This document shows, in pieces, positions 35,660 through 45,167 of a stretch of DNA of 64,000 nucleotides. The translations under genes and the position numbers were made by a program. Each line of letters starts with the position of its first letter. Position 1 is the first letter of the stretch. This stretch comes from Streptomyces sp. NA02950 (lineage in GTDB: Bacteria > Actinomycetota > Actinomycetes > Streptomycetales > Streptomycetaceae): the NCBI RefSeq assembly GCF_013364155.1, contig NZ_CP054916.1, positions 8,276,001 to 8,340,000 on the forward strand, given 5' to 3'. A model generated the notes under the pieces. The model searched no databases. It saw only the letters and a program-made list of their open reading frames with translations, and had not been told where the DNA came from.

Positions 35660-37138
35660 ATGGACACACCGCACCGGATGCGTGGCGGAGACCGGACCGG
35701 CGGAACGCTGGGCAGCGGGCAACTGGCCGCGATGCTGCCCGACCCGGCGGGGATGCGGCCCGCCTTCCGCCAGCTGGCGCGGGAGATCAGCGCACTGATC
35801 CTGGACGGGCGGATCGCCCTGCACGTACGGCTCCCGGCCGAACGCGAACTGGCTGTCGCCCTGAGCACCAGCAGGGCCACCGTCACCGCCGGGTACGACC
35901 TGCTGCGGACGAGCGGCTACGCCTACAGCCGCCAGGGCGCCGGTACCTGGACGGCCCTGCCGGAAGGCCGTACGCCGCACGGGGTGACCCGGGTCCTGCC
36001 ACCCCCGGACACCGCCATCGACCTGGCCAGGGCCGCCCCCGAACTGCCGGGACAGACCCTGGTCGACGCACTCGTCCACATCGCCCCGCAACTGGCCGAC
36101 CACGCGGGCACCCCCGGGTATCACCCCTACGGCCTCCCCGGACTCCGCGCCGCCGTCGCCGACTGGTTCACCCGCCGTGGCCTGGCCACCCGGCCCGAAC
36201 AGATCCTGGTGACCTCCGGCGCCCAGCACGCCCTCACCCTGATCCTGGGAGTGCTGTGCGGCACCGGCGACCGCGTCATGGTGGAGAACCCCTCCTACCC
36301 CAACGCCCTGGAAGCCCTGCGCCGGGCCCGGCTGCGCACCGTGTCCGCGCCGGTGGCCGACACCGGCTGGGACATCGGCGTCATGGAATCGACCCTGCGC
36401 CAGGCCGTCCCCCAACTGGCCTATCTGATACCGGACTTCCAGAACCCCACCGGGTGTCTGATGCCCGAGGAGGACCGGGCGCGGGTACTGCGGGCCGCTG
36501 AACGTTCCGGCACCTGGCTGATCGTCGACGAGACCCTGACCGACCTCGCCCTCGATGTGTCCGTCCCGCGGCCCCTCGCCTCGCACGCCGGGCCCGGCGG
36601 CGGTGGCCAGGTCCTCACGATCGGCTCGATGAGCAAGACCCACTGGGGCGGTCTGCGGATCGGCTGGCTGCGCGCCCCCGCGCGGCTGGTGACCGAACTC
36701 GCCGCACAGCGGGTGGCCGGCGACATGGGCGGCTCGGTGGTGGACCAGCTGCTGGCCCTGCATCTCCTGGACCGGGAGGACGAGCTGCTGCCACCCCGCC
36801 TGGACCAGGTCCGCACCCGGCGCGCCGCCCTGGCCGAAGCCCTCGCCGAGCACCTCCCGGGGTGGAGCTGGCGGATGCCGCCCGGTGGCCTGTCCCTCTG
36901 GGTGGACCTCGGGGAGCCGCTCGCCTCATCGCTGGCGGAGCGGGCGGTGGAGTGCGGCGTGCGGATCGAGGGCGGTGGCCGGTTCGCCGCTCATCCCGGT
37001 GTCTTCGAGCAGCGGCTCCGGGTCCCCTACACCCTCCCGCCCGACACCCTGCGGGAGGCCGTGCGGCGCATGGCCACCGCGCTCGCGGGCGGCCTGCCGC
37101 TCCCGTCCACCGCCCGGCAGCCGCACTGGATCGCCTGA
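35660..37138 (+). CDS. MocR-type regulator (YczR-like)
   Basis: 492 residues: a GntR-type HTH near residues 35-95 (RLPAERELAVALSTSRATVT), then a class I aminotransferase-like domain with TSGAQHALTLILGVL, ENPSYPNALEAL, PDFQNPTGCLM and the PLP lysine in IGSMSKTHWGGLRIGW. Start ATG 35660 is preceded by GGGA only; an in-frame ATG 51 nt upstream is possible but would cover the operator-like repeat. Divergent pairing with a YczE protein places it in the YczR group. Effector probably PLP or an amino compound. Confidence 0.88.
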   Translation: MDTPHRMRGGDRTGGTLGSGQLAAMLPDPAGMRPAFRQLAREISALILDGRIALHVRLPAERELAVALSTSRATVTAGYDLLRTSGYAYSRQGAGTWTALPEGRTPHGVTRVLPPPDTAIDLARAAPELPGQTLVDALVHIAPQLADHAGTPGYHPYGLPGLRAAVADWFTRRGLATRPEQILVTSGAQHALTLILGVLCGTGDRVMVENPSYPNALEALRRARLRTVSAPVADTGWDIGVMESTLRQAVPQLAYLIPDFQNPTGCLMPEEDRARVLRAAERSGTWLIVDETLTDLALDVSVPRPLASHAGPGGGGQVLTIGSMSKTHWGGLRIGWLRAPARLVTELAAQRVAGDMGGSVVDQLLALHLLDREDELLPPRLDQVRTRRAALAEALAEHLPGWSWRMPPGGLSLWVDLGEPLASSLAERAVECGVRIEGGGRFAAHPGVFEQRLRVPYTLPPDTLREAVRRMATALAGGLPLPSTARQPHWIA

Positions 37139-37590
37139 TGGGTGTCCTCGCAGGTCAACGGCGCGGTCCAGGTCATTCGAACGAAATTCGAACACAGGAT
37201 CGCAATGTCGACGGCACCCATTGATTGCTTCACAAACTACGGCATAGTGGAACACGCCTTCTGGTGAGGTCCAGCCAGGCACATGGAACCTCCCCAGAGG
37301 CCACCACGCCGCTCCGTGACCGATGGTGCGGCGCGGTGGCACGCTCCGTCGCGGAGTACGCCCCACCGGACACGGACGCGACGGCGAGCGGCGCGCGGGC
37401 AGCGCCCGCTCAGGGCCTCTCCCGTGCGGCCACCGCGGATCACCTCCGCCCGCGGACACCCACGCCCCCCACGCCACGTACGGCAAGGACGTGTGCGAGC
37501 GCCCGAGTCACCCCGGCGATGTGCGACCCGGGCCGTCGGGTTCCCGGGCCGCCAGGCCTCCGAGCCCCCGAAATGTGAGGACAGCCGCCG
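37139..37590. other. 452-bp intergenic region with possible promoter
   Basis: Contains two TTCGAA palindromes (37176-37181 and 37187-37192) separated by 5 bp, and a possible promoter TTGATT (37221-37226), 16 bp, CATAGT (37243-37248) directed at the SpoIIE-type regulator, which would give it a long leader of about 330 nt. The rest looks non-coding. Confidence 0.4.
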
Positions 37591-39963
37591 ATGGACACCA
37601 CCACCGACAGCGCGGGCGATCGTGGCTTCTGCCTCGACCGCGTGGCGTCCGTGGTCCTGGACGGCGCGGGCACCGTCACGCACTGGTCCGCCGCCGCTAC
37701 GGACCTCCTCGGGCTGTCCGCCTCCGATGTCGTGGGGCGTCCGGTCACCGAGCTGCTCGTGGAGGACCAGGAGCCACCGGGCGGTCCGGGGCTCCCTCCT
37801 GGCGGCCGGGCCCGGCTGCGGCATGCCACCCAGGGCTCGGTGGACACCGTCTTCCGAACGACACCGCTGGACGGCGGCGGCTGCGTGGTGCTCGCCGCCC
37901 CCGCGGACACCGCGGCCGAGTGGGGACAGGGTGTGGCGCTGCTGCGGGCGCTGTTCGCCCAGGACGGCGTCGGGGTGGCCGTCCACGACGCGGATCTGAA
38001 GGTGCTCAGCGTCAACGCCCCCTCCGGGCGGCTGCCGGGCGCGGACGCGGTCCGGAGCCGGCTGGCCGAGGTGGTGGACGGACCGGACGCACCGTCCTTC
38101 CGGGCCGTCCTGCGCGAGGTGATGGAAACCGGTAACGCGGTCATCGACCGGGAGCAGTCCCTGAGCACACCGGACGGGGACCGGGCGGTGGGCCAGTGCG
38201 CGTTCCGCCTGGACGACGCGCGTGGTGTGCCGACCGGGGTGATGAGCCTCTTCCGGGACACCACCGAGCAGAAGCGGGTGCGCGACCACCTCGAACTGCT
38301 CCGCGACTCCGCCTCCCGGATCAGTGCCTCGCTCGACGCGGTGCGTGTCGCCGAGGACCTGGTGGACGTCCTCGTCCCCGGCCTGGGGGATCTCGCGACG
38401 GTGGAACTGCACGAGTCCGTGCTCGCCGGTGACGAGCCACCGAGGATGTTCGGCGGCGGGAAGCAGCACCTGGTCCGGGTCGCCGGTGCCACGACCACCG
38501 GGGACTGGCCCGATGGACTGCTCACCACCGGAACCAGCTATCCACCGCTGCCGGACAACACCGGTCTGCGCGCGGTCCAGGGCGGTGCGGCCATCACCAC
38601 CGACCGCGTGGGCGCGGTGCGGGCCGTCGGCCCCGAGCAGGAGCGTCTGTTCATCCCGGACGGCGGCCACGCGCTGGCGGTCGCCCCGCTGCGGGCACGC
38701 GGACTGGTGCTGGGTCTGGTGGCGGTGTGGCGCACCGACCGCCCCGAGGCGTTCGACGAGGACGAGCGGGTGCTGCTGACGGAGATCTGCTCACGGGCCG
38801 CGCTCGGCATCGACAACGCACGGCGTTTCGCCCGGGAGCACCGGGCGGCCGTCGCCTTGCAGGAGCGGCTGCTGCCGCATGCCGTGACCGACACCCTGGC
38901 GGCGGAGACGGCCGGAAGCTACCGCCCCGCCAGTGGCGGGGCCGGCATCAGCGGCGACTGGTTCGATGTCATCCCGCTGCCCTGTCTGCGGGTGGCGTTC
39001 GTGGTCGGGGACGTCATCGGCCACGGGCTTCCGGCCACCGCGGCCATGGGCCGGCTGCGCACCGCCATCCAGACCCTCGCCGCCCTGGAGCTGGACCCGG
39101 ACGACCTGCTGTCCCGGGTGGAGGACCTGGTCGAGCAACTCGCCGCCGAGGCCACACAGGAACAGCGTGACGCCGTCGGCGCCACCTGTCTGATCGGTGT
39201 CTACGACCCGGTGGACCGCCAGTGCACCCTGGCCAGCGCCGGACATCCGCCACCGGCGGTGGTGGCCCCCGACGGCACCACCCGCTTCGTCGACCTCGCG
39301 CCCGGTCCGCCGCTCGGGGTCGGCGGGATGCCGTTCGAACCCCTCACCATCGAGCTGGCGCCGGGAAGCGTTCTGGCGCTGTACACGGACGGGCTGATCA
39401 GCCGCGACCGGGCCGATCTGGAGACGGGGATGGACCGGCTGCGGGACGAACTGGCCGCGCAGTGCCGTCCGCACCGGCCACTGAACGAGATCAGTGCCGC
39501 GCTGCTGGACGGTGTCGACGACGAGCGGCAGACCGACGACAGCGCCCTGCTGCTCGCCCGCACCCGTACCTCCCCGCTGTGGACCGTCGCGAGCTGGGAG
39601 TTCCCCGCGGACCCCGCATCGGTGGCGCGGGCGAGAAAGGCCACCGCCGACCAGCTCGCCACCTGGGGGCTGGAGGAGCTGGCGTTCAGCACGGAACTGA
39701 TCGTCAGTGAGCTGGTCACCAACGCGATCCGGTACGCGGGTGGCCCGATCGGGGTGCGGCTCATCCGGGAGAACGGTCTCATCTGCGAGGTCACCGACCC
39801 CAGCAGCACCCAGCCCCGGCTGCGCAGGGCCGGGGACACCGACGAGGGCGGACGTGGACTGTTCCTGGTGGCCCAGATGACCACCCGGTGGGGCAGTCGC
39901 TACAGCCGTCGCGGCAAGACCATCTGGACCGAGCAGACGGCGGCGCCGCCGGGCCTCGGCTGA
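37591..39963 (+). CDS. PAS/GAF sensor phosphatase (SpoIIE type) with C-terminal ATPase
   Basis: 790 residues. Order: a PAS-like domain (about 10-115), a second PAS-like region (about 120-225, ending in LFRDTTEQKR), a GAF domain (about 235-410), a SpoIIE PP2C-type phosphatase (about 430-640: ISGDWFDVIPL, VVGDVIGHGLPA, ALYTDGL, QTDDSALLL), and an anti-sigma-type histidine-kinase-like ATPase (about 660-785: VSELVTNAIRYAGG, DEGGRGLFLVAQM). Phosphatase plus kinase domains in one protein suggests a partner-switching regulator of sigma factors. No membrane segment, so it senses cytoplasmic signals. Confidence 0.9.
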   Translation: MDTTTDSAGDRGFCLDRVASVVLDGAGTVTHWSAAATDLLGLSASDVVGRPVTELLVEDQEPPGGPGLPPGGRARLRHATQGSVDTVFRTTPLDGGGCVVLAAPADTAAEWGQGVALLRALFAQDGVGVAVHDADLKVLSVNAPSGRLPGADAVRSRLAEVVDGPDAPSFRAVLREVMETGNAVIDREQSLSTPDGDRAVGQCAFRLDDARGVPTGVMSLFRDTTEQKRVRDHLELLRDSASRISASLDAVRVAEDLVDVLVPGLGDLATVELHESVLAGDEPPRMFGGGKQHLVRVAGATTTGDWPDGLLTTGTSYPPLPDNTGLRAVQGGAAITTDRVGAVRAVGPEQERLFIPDGGHALAVAPLRARGLVLGLVAVWRTDRPEAFDEDERVLLTEICSRAALGIDNARRFAREHRAAVALQERLLPHAVTDTLAAETAGSYRPASGGAGISGDWFDVIPLPCLRVAFVVGDVIGHGLPATAAMGRLRTAIQTLAALELDPDDLLSRVEDLVEQLAAEATQEQRDAVGATCLIGVYDPVDRQCTLASAGHPPPAVVAPDGTTRFVDLAPGPPLGVGGMPFEPLTIELAPGSVLALYTDGLISRDRADLETGMDRLRDELAAQCRPHRPLNEISAALLDGVDDERQTDDSALLLARTRTSPLWTVASWEFPADPASVARARKATADQLATWGLEELAFSTELIVSELVTNAIRYAGGPIGVRLIRENGLICEVTDPSSTQPRLRRAGDTDEGGRGLFLVAQMTTRWGSRYSRRGKTIWTEQTAAPPGLG

Positions 39964-40310
39964 CCCCTGTGACGGCCCCCTCGCCGGGGTGTGCGGACCC
40001 ACTCCGGGCGGCGTCCTGAGGACCCTGGAATTGCGCCGAGTTGTGACCGTGGGATGATTCACGGTTACGGCGGTACGAGAAGAGGATCGGCGGTCGGGAG
40101 CGATCCCAAGCGCGGAATATCCTGTTTCATAACGGCGGGTGACGAGCGTCACTGTGATCATCCGCCGTTGAATTCCGCACCTTCCGACAACAGTTGTCTC
40201 GTTCGTTGCTTCGTTCACCGCGTCGACTTGATGATCCGTTCGACCCTGCCAGCATGTGGCGGCGCGGGCCGGTTCACGGCCCGGACCCCAACGAACGACA
40301 GGAGTCGACC
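39964..40310. other. Intergenic region upstream of melC1
   Basis: 347 bp holding the nested inverted repeat at 40131-40169 and, nearer melC1, TTGATG (40228-40233) followed 16 bp later by CAGCAT (40250-40255), a weak promoter candidate. Direct repeats of TTCGTTG/CTTCGTTC occur around 40200-40216. Expected to carry the regulated tyrosinase promoter. Confidence 0.4.
40131..40169. promoter_or_regulatory. Nested inverted repeat upstream of tyrosinase operon
   Basis: Outer arms AACGGCGG (40131-40138) and CCGCCGTT (40162-40169) are perfect 8-bp inverted repeats; inside them is GTGAC-gagc-GTCAC (40139-40152). It lies 140-180 bp upstream of melC1. It could be a terminator of the preceding SpoIIE gene (170 bp away) or a regulator-binding site for melanin control. 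Confidence 0.45.
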
Positions 40311-40745
40311 ATGTCGCGTCCCACCCGGCGCCGGGTGCTGCACCGTGGTGTCGCGGGCCTGGCCGGAGCGGCGCTCGCCGGACCGGTCGTCGCGGCCACC
40401 GCATCGGACACCTTTGCCGCCACCGCCCGTTCCACCGGAGGCCCCGAACACACGGAGGGGCACGGGCGGCCCGGAGGCCATGAGATGCCACAGCCCTTCG
40501 ACGAGATGTACGAGGGCCGCCATATCGAGGGCTGGCCGGAGGAGGGTGGCCACGGCGGTCCGCTCGAGGGCATGGAGTTCGTCGTCCGGATCGACAACGA
40601 CGACCTGCACGTCATGCGGAACGCCGACGGCACCTGGGTGAGTCTGGTGAACCACTACGAAACCCTCGACTCGCCGCGCGCCGTGGCGCGGTCGGCCGTG
40701 CGTGAACTCAACGGCGCCGACCTGGTCCCCGTGGTGACCGGCTGA
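40311..40745 (+). CDS. melC1: Tyrosinase cofactor (copper chaperone)
   Basis: 144 residues. A Tat-type signal peptide is visible: RRRVLHRG followed by the hydrophobic GLAGAALAGPVVAA. The mature part contains EMYEGRHIEGWP and DDLHVMRNADGTWVSLVNHY, the MelC1 core that binds apotyrosinase, delivers copper and carries it across the membrane by Tat export. ATG 40311 follows CAGGAG. It sits 47 bp upstream of melC2 as in other Streptomyces melanin operons. Confidence 0.95.
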   Translation: MSRPTRRRVLHRGVAGLAGAALAGPVVAATASDTFAATARSTGGPEHTEGHGRPGGHEMPQPFDEMYEGRHIEGWPEEGGHGGPLEGMEFVVRIDNDDLHVMRNADGTWVSLVNHYETLDSPRAVARSAVRELNGADLVPVVTG

Positions 40746-40792
40746 GGTCCACCGGCCGGCCGTCCATCCCCACCCCCGAGGAGTTCCGACAC

Positions 40793-41611
40793 ATGGCAGT
40801 CCGGAAGAACCAGGCGGACCTCACCGCCACCGAGAAGCGCGATTTCGTCGACGCGGTGCTCGAACTCAAGCGCACCGGCCGCTACGACGAGTTCATCAGC
40901 ACCCACAACGCCTTCATCATCTCCGACACCGACAGCGGGGAGCGGACCGGTCACCGGTCGCCGTCCTTCCTGCCCTGGCACCGCACGTTCCTGTTGCAGT
41001 TCGAGGAGGCGCTCCAGAGCATCACACCGTCGGTCACCCTGCCCTACTGGGACTGGACCGTGGACCGCTCGCCCCGCAGCTCCCTGTGGGCCGACGACTT
41101 CCTCGGCGGCGACGGGCGGAGCGGTGACGGCCGGGTCACCACCGGCCGGTTCGCCTTCGGCGGTGGCAAATGGCCGATGAACATACGGGTGGACGGCCGG
41201 ACGTTCCTGCGCCGGGCGCTCGGCGCGGGGGTCCGCGAGCTGCCCACCCGGGCCGAGGTGGACCGGGTGCTCGCCCTGACCACCTATGACGCCGCCCCCT
41301 GGAACAGCTCCTCCGACGGCTTCCGCAACAACGTGGAGGGGTGGCGCGGCCCCAATCTGCACAACCGGGTGCATGTGTGGGTCGGCGGCCAGATGACCAC
41401 GGGGGCCTCGCCCAACGATCCGGTGTTCTGGCTGCACCACTGTTTCATCGACAAGCTCTGGGCCGACTGGCAGCAGCTGCATCCGCGGTCGGGATATCTG
41501 CCGACCGGTGGCACCCGAGATGTGGTCGCCCTGAACGACACCATGAAGCCGTGGAACGACGTCACCCCGGCCGATCTGCTGGACCACACCAGGTTCTACA
41601 CCTACGCATGA
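40793..41611 (+). CDS. melC2: Tyrosinase
   Basis: 272 residues, the normal size for Streptomyces MelC2. Type-3 copper ligands are visible: CuA His in ISTHNAF, RSPSFLPWHRTFLL, and CuB His in NLHNRVHVWVGG and DPVFWLHHCFIDKLW. Oxidises tyrosine to dopaquinone for melanin formation; exported together with MelC1, as it lacks its own signal peptide. The gene is intact, so a melanin-positive phenotype is predicted. Confidence 0.97.
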   Translation: MAVRKNQADLTATEKRDFVDAVLELKRTGRYDEFISTHNAFIISDTDSGERTGHRSPSFLPWHRTFLLQFEEALQSITPSVTLPYWDWTVDRSPRSSLWADDFLGGDGRSGDGRVTTGRFAFGGGKWPMNIRVDGRTFLRRALGAGVRELPTRAEVDRVLALTTYDAAPWNSSSDGFRNNVEGWRGPNLHNRVHVWVGGQMTTGASPNDPVFWLHHCFIDKLWADWQQLHPRSGYLPTGGTRDVVALNDTMKPWNDVTPADLLDHTRFYTYA

Positions 41612-41923
41612 CAGGTGCATGATGCCGCGTAGGCCAGGTGTGCGGCGTCCCGCGCAACTCCGCGCACCACACCACGCGTTTGCCACGTCCCGGGACGAGT
41701 GACGGCGTATCCAGCCCGCCGCCACTCGCCGGTGAGCTGATTGTCAGTGGGGTGCGCCATGCTGTGTCCCGGGTCGGCGGAGAAGGGTTTTCTCCGGCAC
41801 CGGCTCATGGCAACGGCGTGCTGTGCCACGTGTCCCGGGGAGTGCCGACGAGGCCGACCGCCCGGGTCTGTTGCCGGATGTGATGGACCGATACGGCGCA
41901 GACGCCGGGCTGGAGGTCGAGAA
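41612..41923. other. 312-bp region between tyrosinase operon and SWIM/VWA/AAA cassette
   Basis: The first 60 bp include an imperfect hairpin (GGTGTGCGG near 41637 against CCGCGCACCACACC near 41660-41673) that may end the mel transcript. The rest has no convincing gene; it should contain the promoter of the five-gene cassette, but I see no consensus boxes. Confidence 0.4.
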
Positions 41924-42418
41924 GTGGTCAACGCGGACGAGGCCGCGTGGGAACGGTGCAGTGCGGTCCGGGTGGTGCCGCCCGTCCGGGCGCGCAAGCT
42001 GGCGAAGGTGCCGTTCGTCGAGCTGGCGGAAGGGCGGTTGCAGGGGGTGGTGTCCAGCGGTTCGGACATCGCCCGGGTGTATGTGTCCTCGATCGCCGCG
42101 GGCACCCACGGTCTCAGTTGCAGCACCAACAACAACCGCCCGTGCGGTGCGTTGCACAGCTCGCCGTGCAAACATCTGCGGGCCCTCGCCGACGAGGCGG
42201 TCCTGCAGTACGGCCGGGAGCGGGTCGCCCGCTATCTGCGGGTCGAGGCGGGCGCGGAGGAGGATCTGGTCAGCAGCCTGCACGGCTCTGTGGAACGGGC
42301 CCCGGCCGCCGGGGTGTTCAGCCGCTTCCTGCGCCATCTGGCCTATCTGGAGCTGCCCGACACCACGGCGCCCGTGCCCGAGCTGCACTGGTTTCCGGCC
42401 ACGGGGGCGGTCGCCTGA
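41924..42418 (+). CDS. SWIM-like zinc-finger protein (YehQ-like)
   Basis: 164 residues. The central LSCSTNNNRPCGALHSSPCKHL is a SWIM-like zinc motif: it ends in the canonical C-x-H, but the first C-x-C pair is stretched to C-x7-C. SWIM domains bind DNA or proteins. Start is GTG 41924 with GGAGG 7 nt upstream; the longer frame upstream is non-coding. The stop overlaps the next gene (TGATG). First gene of a cassette resembling the yehQ-containing VWA/AAA group. Confidence 0.75.
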   Translation: MVNADEAAWERCSAVRVVPPVRARKLAKVPFVELAEGRLQGVVSSGSDIARVYVSSIAAGTHGLSCSTNNNRPCGALHSSPCKHLRALADEAVLQYGRERVARYLRVEAGAEEDLVSSLHGSVERAPAAGVFSRFLRHLAYLELPDTTAPVPELHWFPATGAVA

Positions 42419-43812
42419 TGCGCGGAATACAGCTCGCCGAACTGCTCGGGGCCACACCGCCGGGAGCCGGGGAAGCACTCGACCTGGTGGCCGGCTTCGA
42501 TGACACCCTCGTCCAGGGACTGGCCCGGTTCGGTGAGGACAGCGCCGCGGCGCTGACCGCCCTGGCCGCCGCCGTTTCGGGGTCACCGCTCGGTCCGGCC
42601 GTGGCCGAGGCGGCCGGGAAGGTCGCCGCCGGATCCTTCACCGAAGAACACCTCGCGGCCCTGGCCGGGGCCCGTACCGCCCTCTTCGGCGCGGTCCACG
42701 ACGCGCGGCTCACCGGCCTCGACACCGCGCTCGGACGGACCAGGCAGACCTGGGAGGAGCCACCCGCGGCGGCACCGGTGGCGGACCAGCTGCTCACCGG
42801 ATGCCGGTCATGGCTCCAGGAGCTCGCCATCACCGGCTGGCGCGGGATCGGCCACGACCTGATCTCCGCCGCCGACCAGACCATCGAGGCGCTGCTCGCC
42901 GAGCCCGCGTTGCGGCGTCCGGCGGTCCTGCTCGACGGCCTGGCGGCCGAACTGCGGGCCGCCTCCCCGCTCGCGACGGCCGAGCGGCTGCCCACCCGGC
43001 GCTGGGCCGATCTGTGGGCCCGCGCCCTGCTGCTGGCCCGCGACGGCGAACGCCCCGGAGGAGTAGAGCCCGTCGAGTCCGTGTCCGGCCGGCTGCTGAT
43101 CCTCGGGGTCGATGTGCACGAGCACGCCACCGCCGTACAGGTGCAGGTGCACGCCGTCCTGGAGCCCACCGGCGCGGCGCCCTCGCGGCTGGTGCGCACC
43201 GGTGTCACCGCCGCGAAGGTGGACACCATCGTCGGCCCCGCCGTCTGGCGTCTGCTGCACCGCCACCCCGTGCTGCTCACCGCGCTGGCCGAGCAGCGTG
43301 CCCTGGAGGTCACCGATCTGCCGCTGCTGGCCGGGGGCGATCTGGTGTGGGACGACGACCGGGCCACCGCGGGCGAGCCCGCCGATCCGTTCGTCACCGC
43401 CCGGGTCCAGCTCACGGACGCGGTGGCCGCCCCGGTCCCACCGCTGGACCGCCATCCGGTGCGCATCGCCGAACCGGTGCTGCTGGAGGAGTACAGCACC
43501 GACGGAGAGGTGCTCGACCTGGACGGCACCACACTCCCCTTCGACCTGGAGCGGCTGCCCGGCTGCGGACCGCTCACCCCCGCGCTGGTGGCCGCCTCCA
43601 CGGCCTGTGTCGGACTGCTGCGGTGGGACGGCGGCCGCTGGTCGCTCCAGCCGCTGGCCCTCCAGACCACGGTCAAGCGCAAGAAGACCGAGGTGCACGG
43701 TGGCGCGTGGGCCATGGGCATCACCGATCCGAAGGTGGCCAAGGCCGATGCCCGGGCGGGCGACGCTGTGGCGGTGCTGCGTGAGCGGGCGGGACGGCTG
43801 CTGCGGAAATGA
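42418..43812 (+). CDS. Uncharacterised protein of VWA/AAA cassette
   Basis: 464 residues, no signal peptide or membrane helix, high in Ala and Leu. I do not recognise a domain. The N-terminal half is predicted helical (ALTALAAAVSGSPLGPAVAE and similar), the C-terminal half is more mixed, with HRHPVLLTALAEQRALEV and a basic QTTVKRKKTEVHGG segment near the end. It overlaps the SWIM gene and the VWA gene, so it is produced together with them and probably forms part of the same complex. Confidence 0.8.
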   Translation: MRGIQLAELLGATPPGAGEALDLVAGFDDTLVQGLARFGEDSAAALTALAAAVSGSPLGPAVAEAAGKVAAGSFTEEHLAALAGARTALFGAVHDARLTGLDTALGRTRQTWEEPPAAAPVADQLLTGCRSWLQELAITGWRGIGHDLISAADQTIEALLAEPALRRPAVLLDGLAAELRAASPLATAERLPTRRWADLWARALLLARDGERPGGVEPVESVSGRLLILGVDVHEHATAVQVQVHAVLEPTGAAPSRLVRTGVTAAKVDTIVGPAVWRLLHRHPVLLTALAEQRALEVTDLPLLAGGDLVWDDDRATAGEPADPFVTARVQLTDAVAAPVPPLDRHPVRIAEPVLLEEYSTDGEVLDLDGTTLPFDLERLPGCGPLTPALVAASTACVGLLRWDGGRWSLQPLALQTTVKRKKTEVHGGAWAMGITDPKVAKADARAGDAVAVLRERAGRLLRK

Positions 43813-45155
43813 GCGACCAGACGAATCACACGACCACCGACGCGGTCGGCCCCGAGGGCGGCGGCGCCGACCGCAACCGGCGGCAGGTCCTCTACTGGCG
43901 TCTGCTCTCCCGGCTGTTCGACCGCGAGGAGCAGCCCACGCTGGAGGCCGCGAGCGTGGCCATCGTGGACACCATCGGACTGCCGTCCGGCCTGCTCGAC
44001 CCGTCGGTGTCCGTGGACACCCTGGTCCAGCGCTTTCCGGACCTCGAGGCCGAGTTCCAGGGCCTGACGGAGCTCAAGGCCGAGGACGGCGACAACGAGC
44101 ACGAGAACGAGGCGGACGATCCCGATGAACAGGTCCGGCGCGCCGCGCTGGTGTCCAAACTCCTGCTCAACGTGTTCGCCACCGGCACCGGCAATGTCAC
44201 CGCCCAGCAGCTGTCCGACTGGAAGCGCGACGCGGGCTGGTGCACCCAGGCCATGGGCACCGAGTCGGCGGACGAGCTCAGAGGGGTGCTGGCCGGCCTG
44301 GAAGGCGACCTGGTCAAGCGGATGCGGCTGCGCGAGGTGCTGGCCGACAACGCACTGGCCCGACAACTGACACCGAGCATGTCCCTCATCGAGCAGTTGC
44401 TCCGGGACAAGGACAACCTCTCCGGCGTCGCGCTCGCCAACGCCAAGGCCCTGATCCGGCGCTATGTCGACGAGGTGGCGGAGGTGCTGCGCACCCAGGT
44501 CCAGCAGACCAGCGTGGGCACCATCGACCGCTCGGTGCCGCCCAAGCGCGTGTTCCGCAACCTCGACCTGGACCGCACCATCTGGAAGAACCTCACCAAC
44601 TGGGACCCGGAGAGCGAACGGCTCTATGTGGACCAGCTGTTCTACCGGCACACCGCCAAACGGACCACACCCGCCCGGATGGTCGTGGTGGTCGACCAGT
44701 CGGGGTCGATGGTGGACTCGATGGTCAACTGCACCATCCTCGCCTCCATCTTCGCGGGGCTCCCCAAGGTGGATGTCCACCTCGTCGCCTACGACACCCG
44801 TGCGCTCGACCTCACCCCCTGGGTGAAGGACCCGTTCGAGGTGCTGCTGCGCACCAAACTCGGCGGTGGCACGGACGGCACCGCCGCGATGGCCCTGGCC
44901 CGGCCGAAGATCGCCGATCCCCGTAACACCGTGGTGGTGTGGATCTCCGACTTCTACGACAACCGGGCGCTGATGACGGACTTCGAGGCCATCCACCGTT
45001 CCGGTGTGAAGCTCATCCCGGTCGGCTCGGTCAACAGCTCGGGGCGGCAGAGCGTGGACGAATGGTTCCGCGACCGGCTCAAGAACCTCGGCACACCCGT
45101 GATCTCCGGACATATCCGCAAGCTCGTCCTCGAGCTCAAGAACTTCCTCGCCTAA
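43809..45155 (+). CDS. VWA-domain protein (YehP-like)
   Basis: 448 residues. The C-terminal half is a von Willebrand factor A domain with a complete metal-binding MIDAS: VVVVDQSGSMVDS (DxSGS), LGGGTDGTAAM (Thr) and VWISDFYDN (Asp). The N-terminal half is helical. VWA proteins next to MoxR ATPases usually act as their substrate- or metal-linked adaptors. It overlaps the previous gene by 4 nt and is 12 bp from the ATPase gene. Confidence 0.9.
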   Translation: MSDQTNHTTTDAVGPEGGGADRNRRQVLYWRLLSRLFDREEQPTLEAASVAIVDTIGLPSGLLDPSVSVDTLVQRFPDLEAEFQGLTELKAEDGDNEHENEADDPDEQVRRAALVSKLLLNVFATGTGNVTAQQLSDWKRDAGWCTQAMGTESADELRGVLAGLEGDLVKRMRLREVLADNALARQLTPSMSLIEQLLRDKDNLSGVALANAKALIRRYVDEVAEVLRTQVQQTSVGTIDRSVPPKRVFRNLDLDRTIWKNLTNWDPESERLYVDQLFYRHTAKRTTPARMVVVVDQSGSMVDSMVNCTILASIFAGLPKVDVHLVAYDTRALDLTPWVKDPFEVLLRTKLGGGTDGTAAMALARPKIADPRNTVVVWISDFYDNRALMTDFEAIHRSGVKLIPVGSVNSSGRQSVDEWFRDRLKNLGTPVISGHIRKLVLELKNFLA

Positions 45156-45167
45156 GGAGAACGACCC

